Source of the DNA: Hanamia caeni
Lineage (GTDB): Bacteria > Bacteroidota > Bacteroidia > Chitinophagales > Chitinophagaceae
Length of the DNA stretch: 64,000 bases
Direction of reading: 5' to 3'
Assembly: GCF_003721595.1 (NCBI RefSeq)
Contig: NZ_RJJR01000018.1
Coordinates: forward strand, 1 to 64,000
In this document: positions 1 through 7,544 of the stretch, piece after piece
Numbering within the stretch: the first letter of the stretch is position 1
How the letters are laid out: every line of letters begins with the position of its first letter
Translations under genes and position numbers: made by a program
Notes under the pieces: model-generated
The model's input: the letters and a program-made list of their open reading frames with translations, nothing else
Databases searched by the model: none
What the model was told of the DNA's origin: nothing

Positions 1-78
1 GATTTCAGGATTAAAAGATTGTAGGATTTGCCTATCTTATCATCCTTCAATCTTAGAAATCTTAGTTCAGACAATTTC
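1..78. repeat. Partial copy of 90-bp hairpin repeat
   Basis: Nearly identical to the right-hand part of the complete hairpin element at 2911-3000, including its right terminal inverted repeat ending in TTCAGACAAT. The window edge cuts the left end. As at 3000, it runs straight into a fragment of the type IIG RM gene tail. Confidence 0.7.
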
Positions 79-175
79 CACAATCGCGACCTCCTCCTCT
101 CCTAACCCATACAACTCAAACACCAGCTTGTTATTTTTTCATCGGTATATTCTATTCTTGTTATTAATTGATTGT
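79..175 (-). pseudogene. Decayed 3' fragment of type IIG RM gene (copy A)
   Basis: Read on the minus strand this matches the last 30 or so codons of the RM gene ending at 6819 (IEYTDEKI, then LVFELYGLGEEE, then IVE). A small deletion after DEKI breaks the frame. It carries only the tail, with no methylase or nuclease part. It is one of at least six such fragments in the first 7 kb. Confidence 0.6.
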
Positions 176-181
176 GTTTCT

Positions 182-622
182 TTATTTCTCAAAAATAAAA
201 ACCGAAGAGTCCTGTTTTGCCGCAACATTATTAAATCGTATTCCTGTCACATTTCTTTGGCCGGAAGGGCAACATAAGGTATGTCTGCCTGTGCGGAATG
301 ACAATAATAGGGTGTCAATGTCTGTTCCATTTAACTTCAAATAAAGAGTATCACCAGCTCCATTTATGTAGCAATGAAGCCGGTTTTGAGAGTGATCTAC
401 AAAATTTTGTGGAATAGTATCATTAGTATTGATCATTTTAATACTATCCGAACTATATCTTGCATCTGCACCAAAAACAAGATCTTTATGAGAAACCTTA
501 TCGATTACTTTAAAATTAAATGCGCCATTACAAGGAGGTTTAACTACACATTCGCAACTTTCAAGAAGGCCAACTACGGCAAAAATTATTAGAAGTAAGA
601 AGATTTTTTTGGTGATTGTCAT
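182..622 (-). CDS. Hypothetical lipoprotein
   Basis: 146 residues. The N-terminus is a lipoprotein signal: a charged start, a hydrophobic stretch (LLLIIFAVVGLL) and a lipobox at LESC, so it is probably anchored in the envelope. The mature part contains several cysteines (CECVV, PPC, LCC) and predicted beta segments. No family is recognised. It stands alone, and its 3' end abuts the RM-tail fragment at 79-175. Confidence 0.6.
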   Translation of the reverse strand: MTITKKIFLLLIIFAVVGLLESCECVVKPPCNGAFNFKVIDKVSHKDLVFGADARYSSDSIKMINTNDTIPQNFVDHSQNRLHCYINGAGDTLYLKLNGTDIDTLLLSFRTGRHTLCCPSGQRNVTGIRFNNVAAKQDSSVFIFEK

Positions 623-788
623 TTTTAATTTTTCTCTAAGACCGCATCACAACTTTAAAAGCTGCTTGCATTTCTTGTTAGCATTTATCTTTGGATGGCT
701 AAGATAATGAATAGTGAACGAAGAAATAATCGGGATTTGTATTTTGGAATAAGGAATTATTTGTTACAACTTTGGATAAACAGGAAAT

Positions 789-1496
789 TTAATTAAACAC
801 AAATTCCAGGTATTTTTTGCCATCATCGGCAGTTATCCAGTCCAGCGATTCTACTTCGTACATGTAAGTATAGATTCCATCATCCGGAACTTTTACATAC
901 GTTCTACCGCCTATCTGCATCCTGTGTTTCTGATAATATTTGGTAAAATACGCCTTTGCTGCTTCATCAGCGATACCATCAAGAGCGATTATCCTTTCTT
1001 CATATTCAAGTACGTCAGGGATTGTATTTTTTTTCGTTTTATCTTTTTTATGAATTGTAGTATAAACAGGAGGCTCCACTTTGGTAAGGTATTCAGGAAC
1101 GCTGCCATCTTTTAAAAAGTAAACGGCAACAGCCACATTTTCCCAGGGTTGCGCATCCCGCTGAAGATGAGTAATAATACCAACAAGCGGCAACGCTTTC
1201 GCATCCATCAGCCGTGCACTCACCTCACTGGAGGCAGCCGGTAAGTAGCCAATCATTTCCTGCTGCCAGTAAACTGCCACTGCAAATTCATCGTGTTCAT
1301 TATCCGGCTGGCGGCGCAACTCTACAATATCCTGCTCCTGCATGTGGGGCAACAATTCCATTCCTTTATAGAAGCGAAAACCGGCCACAAAACTTTGCAG
1401 CAGAAACACTTTTTGCGAAGCAGCTACTTGGGCAATAGAAAGGAAACCAAGTCCTGGTATGCCTACAAGCCTTTTAAGAAAACCTGATCTGTTCAT
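789..1496 (-). CDS. HIRAN domain protein
   Basis: 235 residues. Residues about 30-130 look like a HIRAN domain: VAGFRFYKG near the start, then LRRQPDNEHDEFAVAVYW and MIGYLPAASSEVSARLMD, the usual core with a conserved N-x-x-D-x-x-A pattern. HIRAN domains bind DNA ends or damaged DNA, alone or fused to helicases and nucleases. The first 27 residues (MNRSGFLKRLVGIPGLGF) resemble a Tat-like or membrane-directing leader common in Bacteroidota, so the protein may be exported. The C-terminal 100 residues are unrecognised. It is monocistronic, next to toxin-antitoxin remnants. Confidence 0.7.
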   Translation of the reverse strand: MNRSGFLKRLVGIPGLGFLSIAQVAASQKVFLLQSFVAGFRFYKGMELLPHMQEQDIVELRRQPDNEHDEFAVAVYWQQEMIGYLPAASSEVSARLMDAKALPLVGIITHLQRDAQPWENVAVAVYFLKDGSVPEYLTKVEPPVYTTIHKKDKTKKNTIPDVLEYEERIIALDGIADEAAKAYFTKYYQKHRMQIGGRTYVKVPDDGIYTYMYEVESLDWITADDGKKYLEFVFN

Positions 1497-1545
1497 TTGG
1501 TTTTTTTTAATGTTCTTAAATGCTCAGGTTGGCAACCCTTGAATC

Positions 1546-1691
1546 CTACCAATGTTCTGCCAATTCATTTTGAAGTTCGCTTGTAGAATAGAAATTAAGC
1601 TTCGATTTGGTTGAAGAATAATTCTGGAAATCTTGCTGTTAGTATTCAGGATTCCGCTGAAAGCAATGTTTGTATCAACTACAATTCTCAT
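1546..1691 (-). pseudogene. Frameshifted, truncated PIN-domain toxin
   Basis: The reading begins MRIVVDTNIAFSGILNTNSK, the classic PIN-toxin N-terminus with its first catalytic Asp. After about 30 codons the homology jumps frame to KLNFYSTSELQNELAEHW and then a stop. An intact toxin would be about 135 residues, so the gene is both frameshifted and truncated. Its start codon overlaps the stop of the upstream antitoxin-like gene (ATGA), the usual toxin-antitoxin coupling. Confidence 0.6.
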
Positions 1692-1891
1692 AAGCCAATT
1701 TTCTGCCTGGTTTTATTCCAACGTCCTTTTTTAATTTTTTTTACCAGATCATCTACTTCCTTTTGACTTGCCTTTGATTTTTGTGATATTTCCCCGAACG
1801 TGAACAAATCAGCAATATCCTGTAAGTCCTTCAGTTTAGTTGAAGAGGGTAAACGAAAAATAATCTCTTTTGATGTTCTCTCTATGACCAT
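1688..1891 (-). CDS. Small antitoxin-like protein
   Basis: 67 residues, starting MVIERTSKEIIFRLP and followed by a helical, charged C-terminus (VDDLVKKIKKGRW). The size, the N-terminal strand pattern and a 4-bp overlap with a PIN toxin start codon suggest the antitoxin of a VapBC-like pair. Its toxin partner is broken, so the gene may be an orphan. The exact antitoxin family is not recognised. Confidence 0.5.
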   Translation of the reverse strand: MVIERTSKEIIFRLPSSTKLKDLQDIADLFTFGEISQKSKASQKEVDDLVKKIKKGRWNKTRQKIGL

Positions 1892-1918
1892 TTTTTTGCT
1901 TTTTGTAAATATACGATT

Positions 1919-2000
1919 TTAGGACTCCACAATCCTCCTCTCCTCCTTTCCCAATCCACACAACTCAAACACCAGCTTGTTTATTTTTTCATCGGTGGCT
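1919..2000 (-). pseudogene. 3' fragment of type IIG RM gene (copy B)
   Basis: In frame on the minus strand for about 26 codons: TDEKINKLVFEL, then CGLGKEERRIVES and a stop. This matches the C-terminus of the RM gene at 6819-7544. It sits directly after the stop of the PIN gene at 2002. Confidence 0.6.
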
Positions 2001-2001
2001 A

Positions 2002-2463
2002 TTATTCTGCCTCATCCGCCTCCTTCAATGCTTGCATTTCAACATCAATTCCCAATCTAAAGTCAGTTTGTTTAATTTTTGCAAGGATCGGCTTTACCGA
2101 TGGAATAATCCCTTTAAGTTTTGCCTTGACGATAACACCAATTGTTCCGGTATAATTTAGTTTCAGTTTTTGCGCAATTTTCCTCGCACGGTAATCGTCA
2201 ATTATTATCGTACTATCGGGTGTTTCAAGAGCTAATGCAATAGCGCTTGCTTCCCCGGTATCAACCTGCATTTCTAAAAGCTGCTGTCTATAGTTATCTT
2301 TAACGCTTTCGATTTCTACCCAATCAGGAAGGGGCTCCCCGTACTCAGTAACTATTTCAATTGTTGTGGTGATTCTTCCATAGACTTTCTGTAACAAATC
2401 AAGTTCACTGATATTTGTCAGCACAATAAGACAACTGGTATCTGATATGATCGTCCTATGCAT
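2002..2463 (-). CDS. DUF3368-type PIN-domain toxin
   Basis: 153 residues from the ATG at 2463. A longer upstream frame exists, but this start overlaps the antitoxin stop by 8 bp and fits the family. MHRTIISDTSCLIVLTNI carries the first Asp of the PIN fold, DTGEASAIALA the Glu, and TIIIDDYRARKIA the distal Asp pair typical of DUF3368 proteins. PIN toxins are Mg-dependent RNases. It is the second gene of a toxin-antitoxin pair with the UPF0175 protein upstream. Confidence 0.75.
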   Translation of the reverse strand: MHRTIISDTSCLIVLTNISELDLLQKVYGRITTTIEIVTEYGEPLPDWVEIESVKDNYRQQLLEMQVDTGEASAIALALETPDSTIIIDDYRARKIAQKLKLNYTGTIGVIVKAKLKGIIPSVKPILAKIKQTDFRLGIDVEMQALKEADEAE

Positions 2464-2683
2464 TGACAACATCTCTTGATAAATCTGAAGCCGGATAATT
2501 AAAGATGGAAACGTTATATTTTCCCAACAGTTCAGCAAAGGTTCTTTTTGTTAAGCCGGCAACGTCTGCCGCCTGTCCTAATGACAATTTACCCTGCTCA
2601 TATAGTTGAGATGCAACAAGCATGGCAACTTCTTTGTTGTCTATGTCTAAGGTGTCCGGGATATTCAGTGTTACCGTTTTCAT
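2456..2683 (-). CDS. UPF0175 family antitoxin
   Basis: 75 residues. MKTVTLNIPDTLDID, then a helical stretch, then LGQAADVAGLTKRTFAELLGKYNVSIFNY is the standard UPF0175 pattern, a small helix-turn-helix protein that is habitually encoded before a DUF3368 PIN toxin. The 8-bp overlap with the toxin start supports co-translation. It probably binds its own promoter and neutralises the toxin. Confidence 0.75.
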   Translation of the reverse strand: MKTVTLNIPDTLDIDNKEVAMLVASQLYEQGKLSLGQAADVAGLTKRTFAELLGKYNVSIFNYPASDLSRDVVNA

Positions 2684-2814
2684 GTATCAAACTTAACGAA
2701 TTTCAAAGACATATAGCTGCAGATTAACATTCACAAGCAATTCTTATTTATTAAATATTGATTGGATTTTTATAACAATCCTATCATCCTTCAATCTTAT
2801 AAATCATAGTTCAG

Positions 2815-2910
2815 ACACCCTCCACAATCCTCCTCTCCTCCTCACTCAATCCATACAACTCAAAAACCAGTTGATTGATTTATCATCCGTATATTTTATT
2901 CTTGCTTTTA
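2815..2910 (-). pseudogene. 3' fragment of type IIG RM gene (copy C)
   Basis: Minus-strand match to the RM tail (ARIKYTDDKI region, LVFELYGLSEEER, IVE) with a 1-base deletion. It is followed immediately by the hairpin element at 2911-3000. A partial copy of the hairpin's right arm precedes it at about 2781-2815. Confidence 0.6.
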
Positions 2911-3000
2911 ATTGTCTGAACTAAGATTTTCAGGATTAAAAGATTGTAGGATTTGCCTATCTTATCATCCTTCAATCTTAGAAATCTTAGTTCAGACAAT
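2911..3000. repeat. 90-bp hairpin element with perfect 19-bp terminal inverted repeats
   Basis: The left end ATTGTCTGAACTAAGATTT (2911-2929) is the exact reverse complement of 2982-3000. The inner arms are also nearly complementary (AAAGATTGTAGGAT against ATCCTTCAATCTTA), so the element can fold into one long hairpin. It encodes nothing. A truncated copy lies at 1-78 and right-arm relics at about 2781 and 3660. It resembles a MITE or palindromic interspersed repeat. Confidence 0.75.
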
Positions 3001-3130
3001 TTCCACAATCGCGACCTCCTCCTCTCCCAATCCATACAACTAAAACACCCGCTTGTTTATTTTTCATCGGTGTATTTTAGTCCCCCTTTCCTCCTCACTC
3101 AATCCTTACAACTCAAAAACCAGTTTTTCT
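3001..3130 (-). pseudogene. Two further RM-gene tail fragments (copies D and E)
   Basis: 3001-3080 repeats the sequence at 79-160. 3081-3130 is another partial copy, readable as KLVFEL, stop, GLSEEE. The second overlaps the end of the next gene, whose final residues (KTGF) may be derived from the repeat rather than from the original gene. Confidence 0.5.
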
Positions 3131-3637
3131 TTCTACATCAATATCAATTTCAATTTCTTTCAGGGAGTCAGTAATATAGTTGGTATAATTCATTGCATCG
3201 GCAACAAATTCTTTCAAATCCTTTTCCATATAGACATGCTCACAAGGAATTTCTTTTCGAAAAAAAATTGTGGCATAGAATTCAAAATCATCGCCATAAT
3301 GTTTCAGCGGTTCGTCGGAATGGTTGGTTTTTGCTTCAATTTCTAACGAGCCACTTTCAAAGAAAACGGACCATGTTATCCAATAAACACCATGCATTTT
3401 TGTTTTTGAATACATAATATCAAAATCAAAAATATCAAGACAGACATTCCAGTTTTTGAAAGTTTCCGGATTATCCAGGTTTTCAATCAAGTAATTTATT
3501 TCAGCTCCCTTTTTCCTATCACTTTCTTTTGCATATTTTAAAGACACTACAAAATTTACAAATACCTTTAGAATCTGCAATTGGTTTAATGTGTTCCAAT
3601 CCATTACCCAAAAATTATTTTTCGAATCTTTGTTCAT
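3113..3637 (-). CDS. Hypothetical protein, 3' end altered by repeat
   Basis: 174 residues, soluble, rich in aromatic and acidic residues (for example VYWITWSVFFESGSLEIEAK). No family is recognised. The C-terminus reads into RM-tail repeat DNA, so the original stop may have been lost and the last few residues replaced. No operon partner is obvious. Confidence 0.5.
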   Translation of the reverse strand: MNKDSKNNFWVMDWNTLNQLQILKVFVNFVVSLKYAKESDRKKGAEINYLIENLDNPETFKNWNVCLDIFDFDIMYSKTKMHGVYWITWSVFFESGSLEIEAKTNHSDEPLKHYGDDFEFYATIFFRKEIPCEHVYMEKDLKEFVADAMNYTNYITDSLKEIEIDIDVERKTGF

Positions 3638-3768
3638 TTTTATTAATTTCCCTTCCCCTCATCCTTCAATCTTAAAAACAGCAAACGAACTTTTTTTAAA
3701 GATTTTTATTTTATAAGGCCCCTTTTACTTCGGCATAATTCTTTGAAACAGCGATAGAATATTTATTC

Positions 3769-4881
3769 TTATTTACCCAAATCATTGCTGGCTGGAACGC
3801 CAACAACAGCAGGAAAAATTTTAAGAATACCCATATAATTCAAAAATTCTAAAGTTATTTGATAAGCATTCTCAGCTTCGGTTGGAGTAATGTCTTTATT
3901 TTGATGAATAACTTTATTCCTAAGTTTTCGAATTGCGTCAACTTTTCTAATAAATATTTTAAAGTTTTCGTCATTTGTTTTATGAATTAAAGGCAATTCG
4001 ATATTAAGGAGATATGAAATTCCTACTTGGCTTTCAAAATCATCAATCTTGTTTTTTGAAATTCCTTTAGCTAGTTTGGCTTTTCTCAAATAACTAACAA
4101 TTGCAACTTCTAAAGATGTCCACGTTTCAATAAACGCATATTTATAATTTTTATGAACATTTAGCTCTTCTCTTGCTCTTAGAAGAAATTCTTGTAGTGA
4201 ATTCGTCTTTGATTTTTTCTTAAAAAAATCAGTTAAGTCAGCAGCGATTTTAGTTTCATCTGATTGAAGGCGTTTTCCTTGAGTACCCCAAAATGGAAGT
4301 GTCATTTGCTTTACGCCCAATTTAAATTCTCTTGATATTTTATTTCTATCTTCTTTTGGTAATTTTAATTCATCTTCAGAATAAATGTAAAAATATTCTT
4401 TAGTTACAATAGATACATATGTTGTTTTAGTTATCGATAAAGTGAGAACATCACCTGAAACATGGCGGTAACAATCTATAAAATAATCAAGTGCTTTACG
4501 AGCTATAGAAATATTATCCGCTTTCTTGGTAGACTCAAATAATAATACAATTTCCGTATAATCTTTAGTGTAAAACTCGGTATAAAGATGTTTTCGATTA
4601 TCTAAAGCATACGCTATATTGCCATCGGTAAATTCAATTACTAAAGAGCCCTTTCCAAGGTCGATTTCTTTTTTAATTAATTCATGATGTCTTAAACCTT
4701 CATTGTCAGTATGACCTACTATTTTATTATTAAAATCATTTGTTATCAAAGACCTTAAAGTCTTAATTATAATAACTGAGTAATTGTAATCCTCAAACTC
4801 AAAATCAAAAGGCGACTTTTGATTTATATAAATATGAGATGGGTAGAAAATGTGAAAGTAATAACATCCTAACTCTTCCAT
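3769..4881 (-). CDS. Protein with C-terminal HEPN-like motif
   Basis: 370 residues with no signal peptide. The C-terminal 120 residues are helical and carry RKLRNKVIHQN, an R-N-x3-H motif of the kind that forms the active site of HEPN RNases, inside a context (ETWTSLEVAIVSYLRKAK; DAIRKLRNKVIH) seen in Apea-like HEPN proteins. The N-terminal part is unrecognised. It is 18 bp downstream of the membrane protein at 4900-5517 and probably co-transcribed. An RNase or abortive-infection role is inference from the motif. Confidence 0.55.
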   Translation of the reverse strand: MEELGCYYFHIFYPSHIYINQKSPFDFEFEDYNYSVIIIKTLRSLITNDFNNKIVGHTDNEGLRHHELIKKEIDLGKGSLVIEFTDGNIAYALDNRKHLYTEFYTKDYTEIVLLFESTKKADNISIARKALDYFIDCYRHVSGDVLTLSITKTTYVSIVTKEYFYIYSEDELKLPKEDRNKISREFKLGVKQMTLPFWGTQGKRLQSDETKIAADLTDFFKKKSKTNSLQEFLLRAREELNVHKNYKYAFIETWTSLEVAIVSYLRKAKLAKGISKNKIDDFESQVGISYLLNIELPLIHKTNDENFKIFIRKVDAIRKLRNKVIHQNKDITPTEAENAYQITLEFLNYMGILKIFPAVVGVPASNDLGK

Positions 4882-4899
4882 TGTTCATGATTTTATATT

Positions 4900-5517
4900 T
4901 TAATGGAGCAACTTAAACCTATTGTCATCTTTTGTCCAGTGATAGGTTGTACTGAAAGGGAAACCGTATTCATCAGTATAATTTATTTGAATTTTAAATG
5001 TTTCGGTTAAAATAGCTGGGTTATTTTCTAAATAATTGTCAGCATCAATATGTGTCCCTGTAACATTCTGAATTAACTTTACCCTAAACTCTCTTGTCTC
5101 GTGTGTCTGAAAGGGCTCAATTTTTCCAAACTCCCCTTCAATAAATGTTTTGTCAGGCAAATTGACATATTTCACTCTGATGTTGTATGCAGTAAAGCTT
5201 GAATTGTTCCTAATTTCTAATCTATAATTCCAGCTTAAACGCCAATACATTTGTGGATTATTTATTCCTACGTAAATTACAGGTGGATTGTTAACAGTAT
5301 AGCCTCGTGGATTTCTTCCTGAATGTGTCCATGTATGGTGCATAACAATTCGAGGTCTATTTGCAAATTTCATAAGAACACTTACAATAAATGAACTTCC
5401 TGAAACAATAATTCCGATTAGGGGTTCAATTTGCAATGTTCTACTATACCAAATAATTGATAGTATCATAGCAGCAATTTCGGCAAGTATTGTAATAGTA
5501 TTAGTTAGAAGTTTCAC
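4900..5517 (-). CDS. Hypothetical membrane protein
   Basis: 205 residues. Two hydrophobic segments at the N-terminus (ILAEIAAMILSIIWY and PLIGIIVSGSSFIVSVLM) are followed by a soluble domain of beta character (WRLSWNYRLEIRNNSSFTAYNIRVKY). This suggests a membrane-anchored beta-sandwich. It lies just upstream of the HEPN-motif gene, and the pair may act together. No family is recognised. Confidence 0.5.
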   Translation of the reverse strand: MKLLTNTITILAEIAAMILSIIWYSRTLQIEPLIGIIVSGSSFIVSVLMKFANRPRIVMHHTWTHSGRNPRGYTVNNPPVIYVGINNPQMYWRLSWNYRLEIRNNSSFTAYNIRVKYVNLPDKTFIEGEFGKIEPFQTHETREFRVKLIQNVTGTHIDADNYLENNPAILTETFKIQINYTDEYGFPFSTTYHWTKDDNRFKLLH

Positions 5518-5652
5518 GTTTATTTAAGGTTGTAAAAAACTTCATACGACATTTAGTGTTGATGTTATAAGAAGCAATCTATTAAAAAATTCCATTTAGC
5601 AATCAATTATTCAGCGTTATACTTTCTCAATTGTTATTAGTGCAATCCAATC

Positions 5653-5955
5653 TCAAATAATTTCACCCTCCACAATCCCCCTTTCATCCTCACTCAATCC
5701 ATACAACTCAAAAACCAGTTGATTGATTTTATCATCTGTATATTTTATTCTTGCTTCTAATTGATTGAGTTTATCGGGTAAGTTGGTTTGTTGTTTTTCT
5801 TTTTGCAATTGCAGCATCGTTTCTACTAAATGAATGATTGAGCAGTTTACAGACCTATAAGGTTTTGAAAACCTTATAGGTCTTTCCCTCCACAATCCCC
5901 ACTTCCTCCTCCCCCAATCCATACAACTCAAAAACCAATTGGTTGATTTTATCAT
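5653..5955 (-). pseudogene. RM-gene tail fragments split by a palindrome (copies F and G)
   Basis: The open frame encodes about 63 residues equal to the C-terminus of the RM subunit at 6819-7544 (HLVETMLQLQKEKQQT, LPDKLNQLEARIKYTDDK, NQLVFELYGL). Before it lies another tail copy in the wrong frame (5889-5955). Between them sits the palindrome at 5851-5883. There is no start region or catalytic domain, so this is duplicated debris and not a gene. Confidence 0.65.
5851..5883. repeat. 33-nt perfect palindrome (16-bp arms, 1-nt loop)
   Basis: AGACCTATAAGGTTTT, then G, then the exact reverse complement. Palindromes of the ACCTATAAGGTTTT type are dispersed in many Bacteroidota genomes. Here it lies exactly at the junction of two RM-tail fragments. 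Confidence 0.75.
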
Positions 5956-5961
5956 CTTGAA

Positions 5962-6150
5962 TTATCCATGTGTTAAACCGGGAGGATTACCTTTATTAGG
6001 AAGTTTAGGTTGTTCACGAATCCCAGGTTTTGGAGGTTGTGGTTTTGGAGGTTGTGGTTTCGGTGGTTGTGGTTTTGGTTTTGGTGGTTGTGGTTGTGGT
6101 TGTGGTTTTGGAGTTGGTGTGTTTGGTCTTGAGGGAATTGATTTACTCAT
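5962..6150 (-). CDS. Small proline-rich repeat protein
   Basis: 62 residues. The centre is a run of about seven PKPQPP/PKPQ units (residues about 13-42), a polyproline-II type, basic, disordered segment. Its ATG overlaps the TGA of the upstream membrane protein gene (ATGA at 6147-6150), so it is probably translationally coupled to it. It could interact with a membrane partner or the cell wall. Low-complexity DNA can create spurious frames, so moderate confidence only. Confidence 0.4.
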   Translation of the reverse strand: MSKSIPSRPNTPTPKPQPQPQPPKPKPQPPKPQPPKPQPPKPGIREQPKLPNKGNPPGLTHG

Positions 6151-6707
6151 TGTTTTTGATTTTTTAAAATTAAAGTATCATTAGGAAAGATTTTTTTTAT
6201 TGTACTTTCATTCTTGCCATAGCTCAAATTCTTTTCTACAATAAGATTAATACAGACAAAAAATGAGAACGAAAATATCCCTGCAAGAAAGGAAATTACA
6301 GCCCATTTTCTTAAATTCTTCAAAGTATCCTTACTATCATTTAAGAAAGAGTTTGTTTTGCCTTTGATTTCACTCACTTGTGATTTGGTTAAAATATCAT
6401 CATCATCATATAGAGTATTGTCTATAATAAAATCATCGGTTAATTTCCATAATTGATCACTTGCATTTGCGGATTTTAAAAAAGCATACATCATAATACC
6501 AATTGATACAATTATGAGACCCCAGCCAATAAATAGGAGAGCAAAATATTCAGCTTGCACAATTTTAATAATGTCCTTTATAAAGCTTATAGAAAACGCA
6601 AGAATCCCTCCGGAAACCAATAAGAAGTTTTTTTCAAATTCCGTCAGATCTCTACTTAAAGCTGAATAACAATCATCTTTATATTTCTTTAAATCTTTTA
6701 CTTTCAT
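6147..6707 (-). CDS. Hypothetical membrane protein, three helices
   Basis: 186 residues. Predicted membrane segments lie at about 28-46 (LLVSGGILAFSISFI), 54-78 (ALLFIGWGLIIVSIGIMM) and 137-158 (WAVISFLAGIFSFSFFV), with an acidic cytoplasmic-looking loop (LYDDDDIL). The arrangement loosely resembles small membrane partners of defence genes, but no family is recognised. It overlaps the proline-rich gene by 4 bp. Confidence 0.55.
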   Translation of the reverse strand: MKVKDLKKYKDDCYSALSRDLTEFEKNFLLVSGGILAFSISFIKDIIKIVQAEYFALLFIGWGLIIVSIGIMMYAFLKSANASDQLWKLTDDFIIDNTLYDDDDILTKSQVSEIKGKTNSFLNDSKDTLKNLRKWAVISFLAGIFSFSFFVCINLIVEKNLSYGKNESTIKKIFPNDTLILKNQKQ

Positions 6708-6818
6708 TGGAGATTATTGCTGTTTTTCTATCTACGAAAATAATTTTTTTGAATACAAATGTGCAAGTGTTTTATAAACATATTCCCTTAGATGTTGTGC
6801 ATAAACTTTTAATAGGTC

Positions 6819-7544
6819 TTATGCTCCCACAATCCCCCTTTCCTCCTCCCCCAATCCATACAACTCAAAAACCAGTTGATTGATTTTATCATCTGTATAT
6901 TTTATTCTCGCTTCTAATTGATTGAGTTTCTCCGGTAAGGTGGTTTGTTGTTTTTCTTTTTGTAATTGCAACATCGTTTCTACTAAATGAACGATTGAAT
7001 CATGAAGAGATTTTTCAGCTTTGTTATTAAAATCAATTATTCTAATAGGAAGTTTTCGAAGTTCTGCCAATGTGGTTTGCCTGAAATCATCTTTTGTGGC
7101 AATTGAAGAACTATTTATATACAGCCAGGAAAAGAGACTACTATTAATAAGGCCGAGAACATATTTTGTTTTAAAGTCCTTATTGGTAATTATAAAAGGA
7201 TTTAAATCTTTTTTGAAAACACCTTCTTCAGCAAAGTAAGTTGCATCAATTCTATCTTGCCGATTAATAATTCTTCTAATTAGAATTTTCTCATTTTGAA
7301 TATAAAATTTAATAAGCGATTGCATATTTTCTAAATCAACAAAATATTTATCTTCTTGTAGGAATGAATATCGCCTGACTGTTGCTTTTATAAATGGTAA
7401 AGTCCATTTGTTTTTATTACCATTAATTTCCTTAAATCTACTACTGGAAAGTCCTTGCGTTGAAATACTGATTTCGCCTAAATCTATACACTTTTCATTG
7501 TGGAATCTTTGATAAGTTTTATGCAGATTGCTATCATAAATCAA
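6819..7544 (-). CDS. Type IIG RM enzyme, C-terminal specificity part (split)
   Basis: 241 residues from a TTG codon that overlaps the TGA of the upstream methylase/nuclease frame. The content is typical of the C-terminus of Eco57I/TaqI-like enzymes: KYVLGLINSSLFSWLYINSS, then LAELRKLPIRIID, a coiled coil (VETMLQLQKEK, NQLEARI) and KINQLVFELYGLGEEER. It should supply target recognition. As a separate peptide it would need translational coupling. A 1-nt frameshift in what was one gene of about 950 codons is the simpler explanation. Its tail is the source of the fragments in the first 6 kb. Confidence 0.65.
   Translation of the reverse strand: MIYDSNLHKTYQRFHNEKCIDLGEISISTQGLSSSRFKEINGNKNKWTLPFIKATVRRYSFLQEDKYFVDLENMQSLIKFYIQNEKILIRRIINRQDRIDATYFAEEGVFKKDLNPFIITNKDFKTKYVLGLINSSLFSWLYINSSSIATKDDFRQTTLAELRKLPIRIIDFNNKAEKSLHDSIVHLVETMLQLQKEKQQTTLPEKLNQLEARIKYTDDKINQLVFELYGLGEEERGIVGA

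Noticed and set aside
2781..3130. CRISPR-like array suspected from repeated CTCCTC and CTTAG blocks
   Set aside because: The repeats are not evenly spaced, differ in length and are explained by RM-gene tails plus one hairpin element.
5939..6184. Glycine-rich plus-strand frame (GFGGCGFGG repeats)
   Set aside because: It is the complement of the proline-rich coding repeat; the minus-strand frame has the coupled start codon and the better context.
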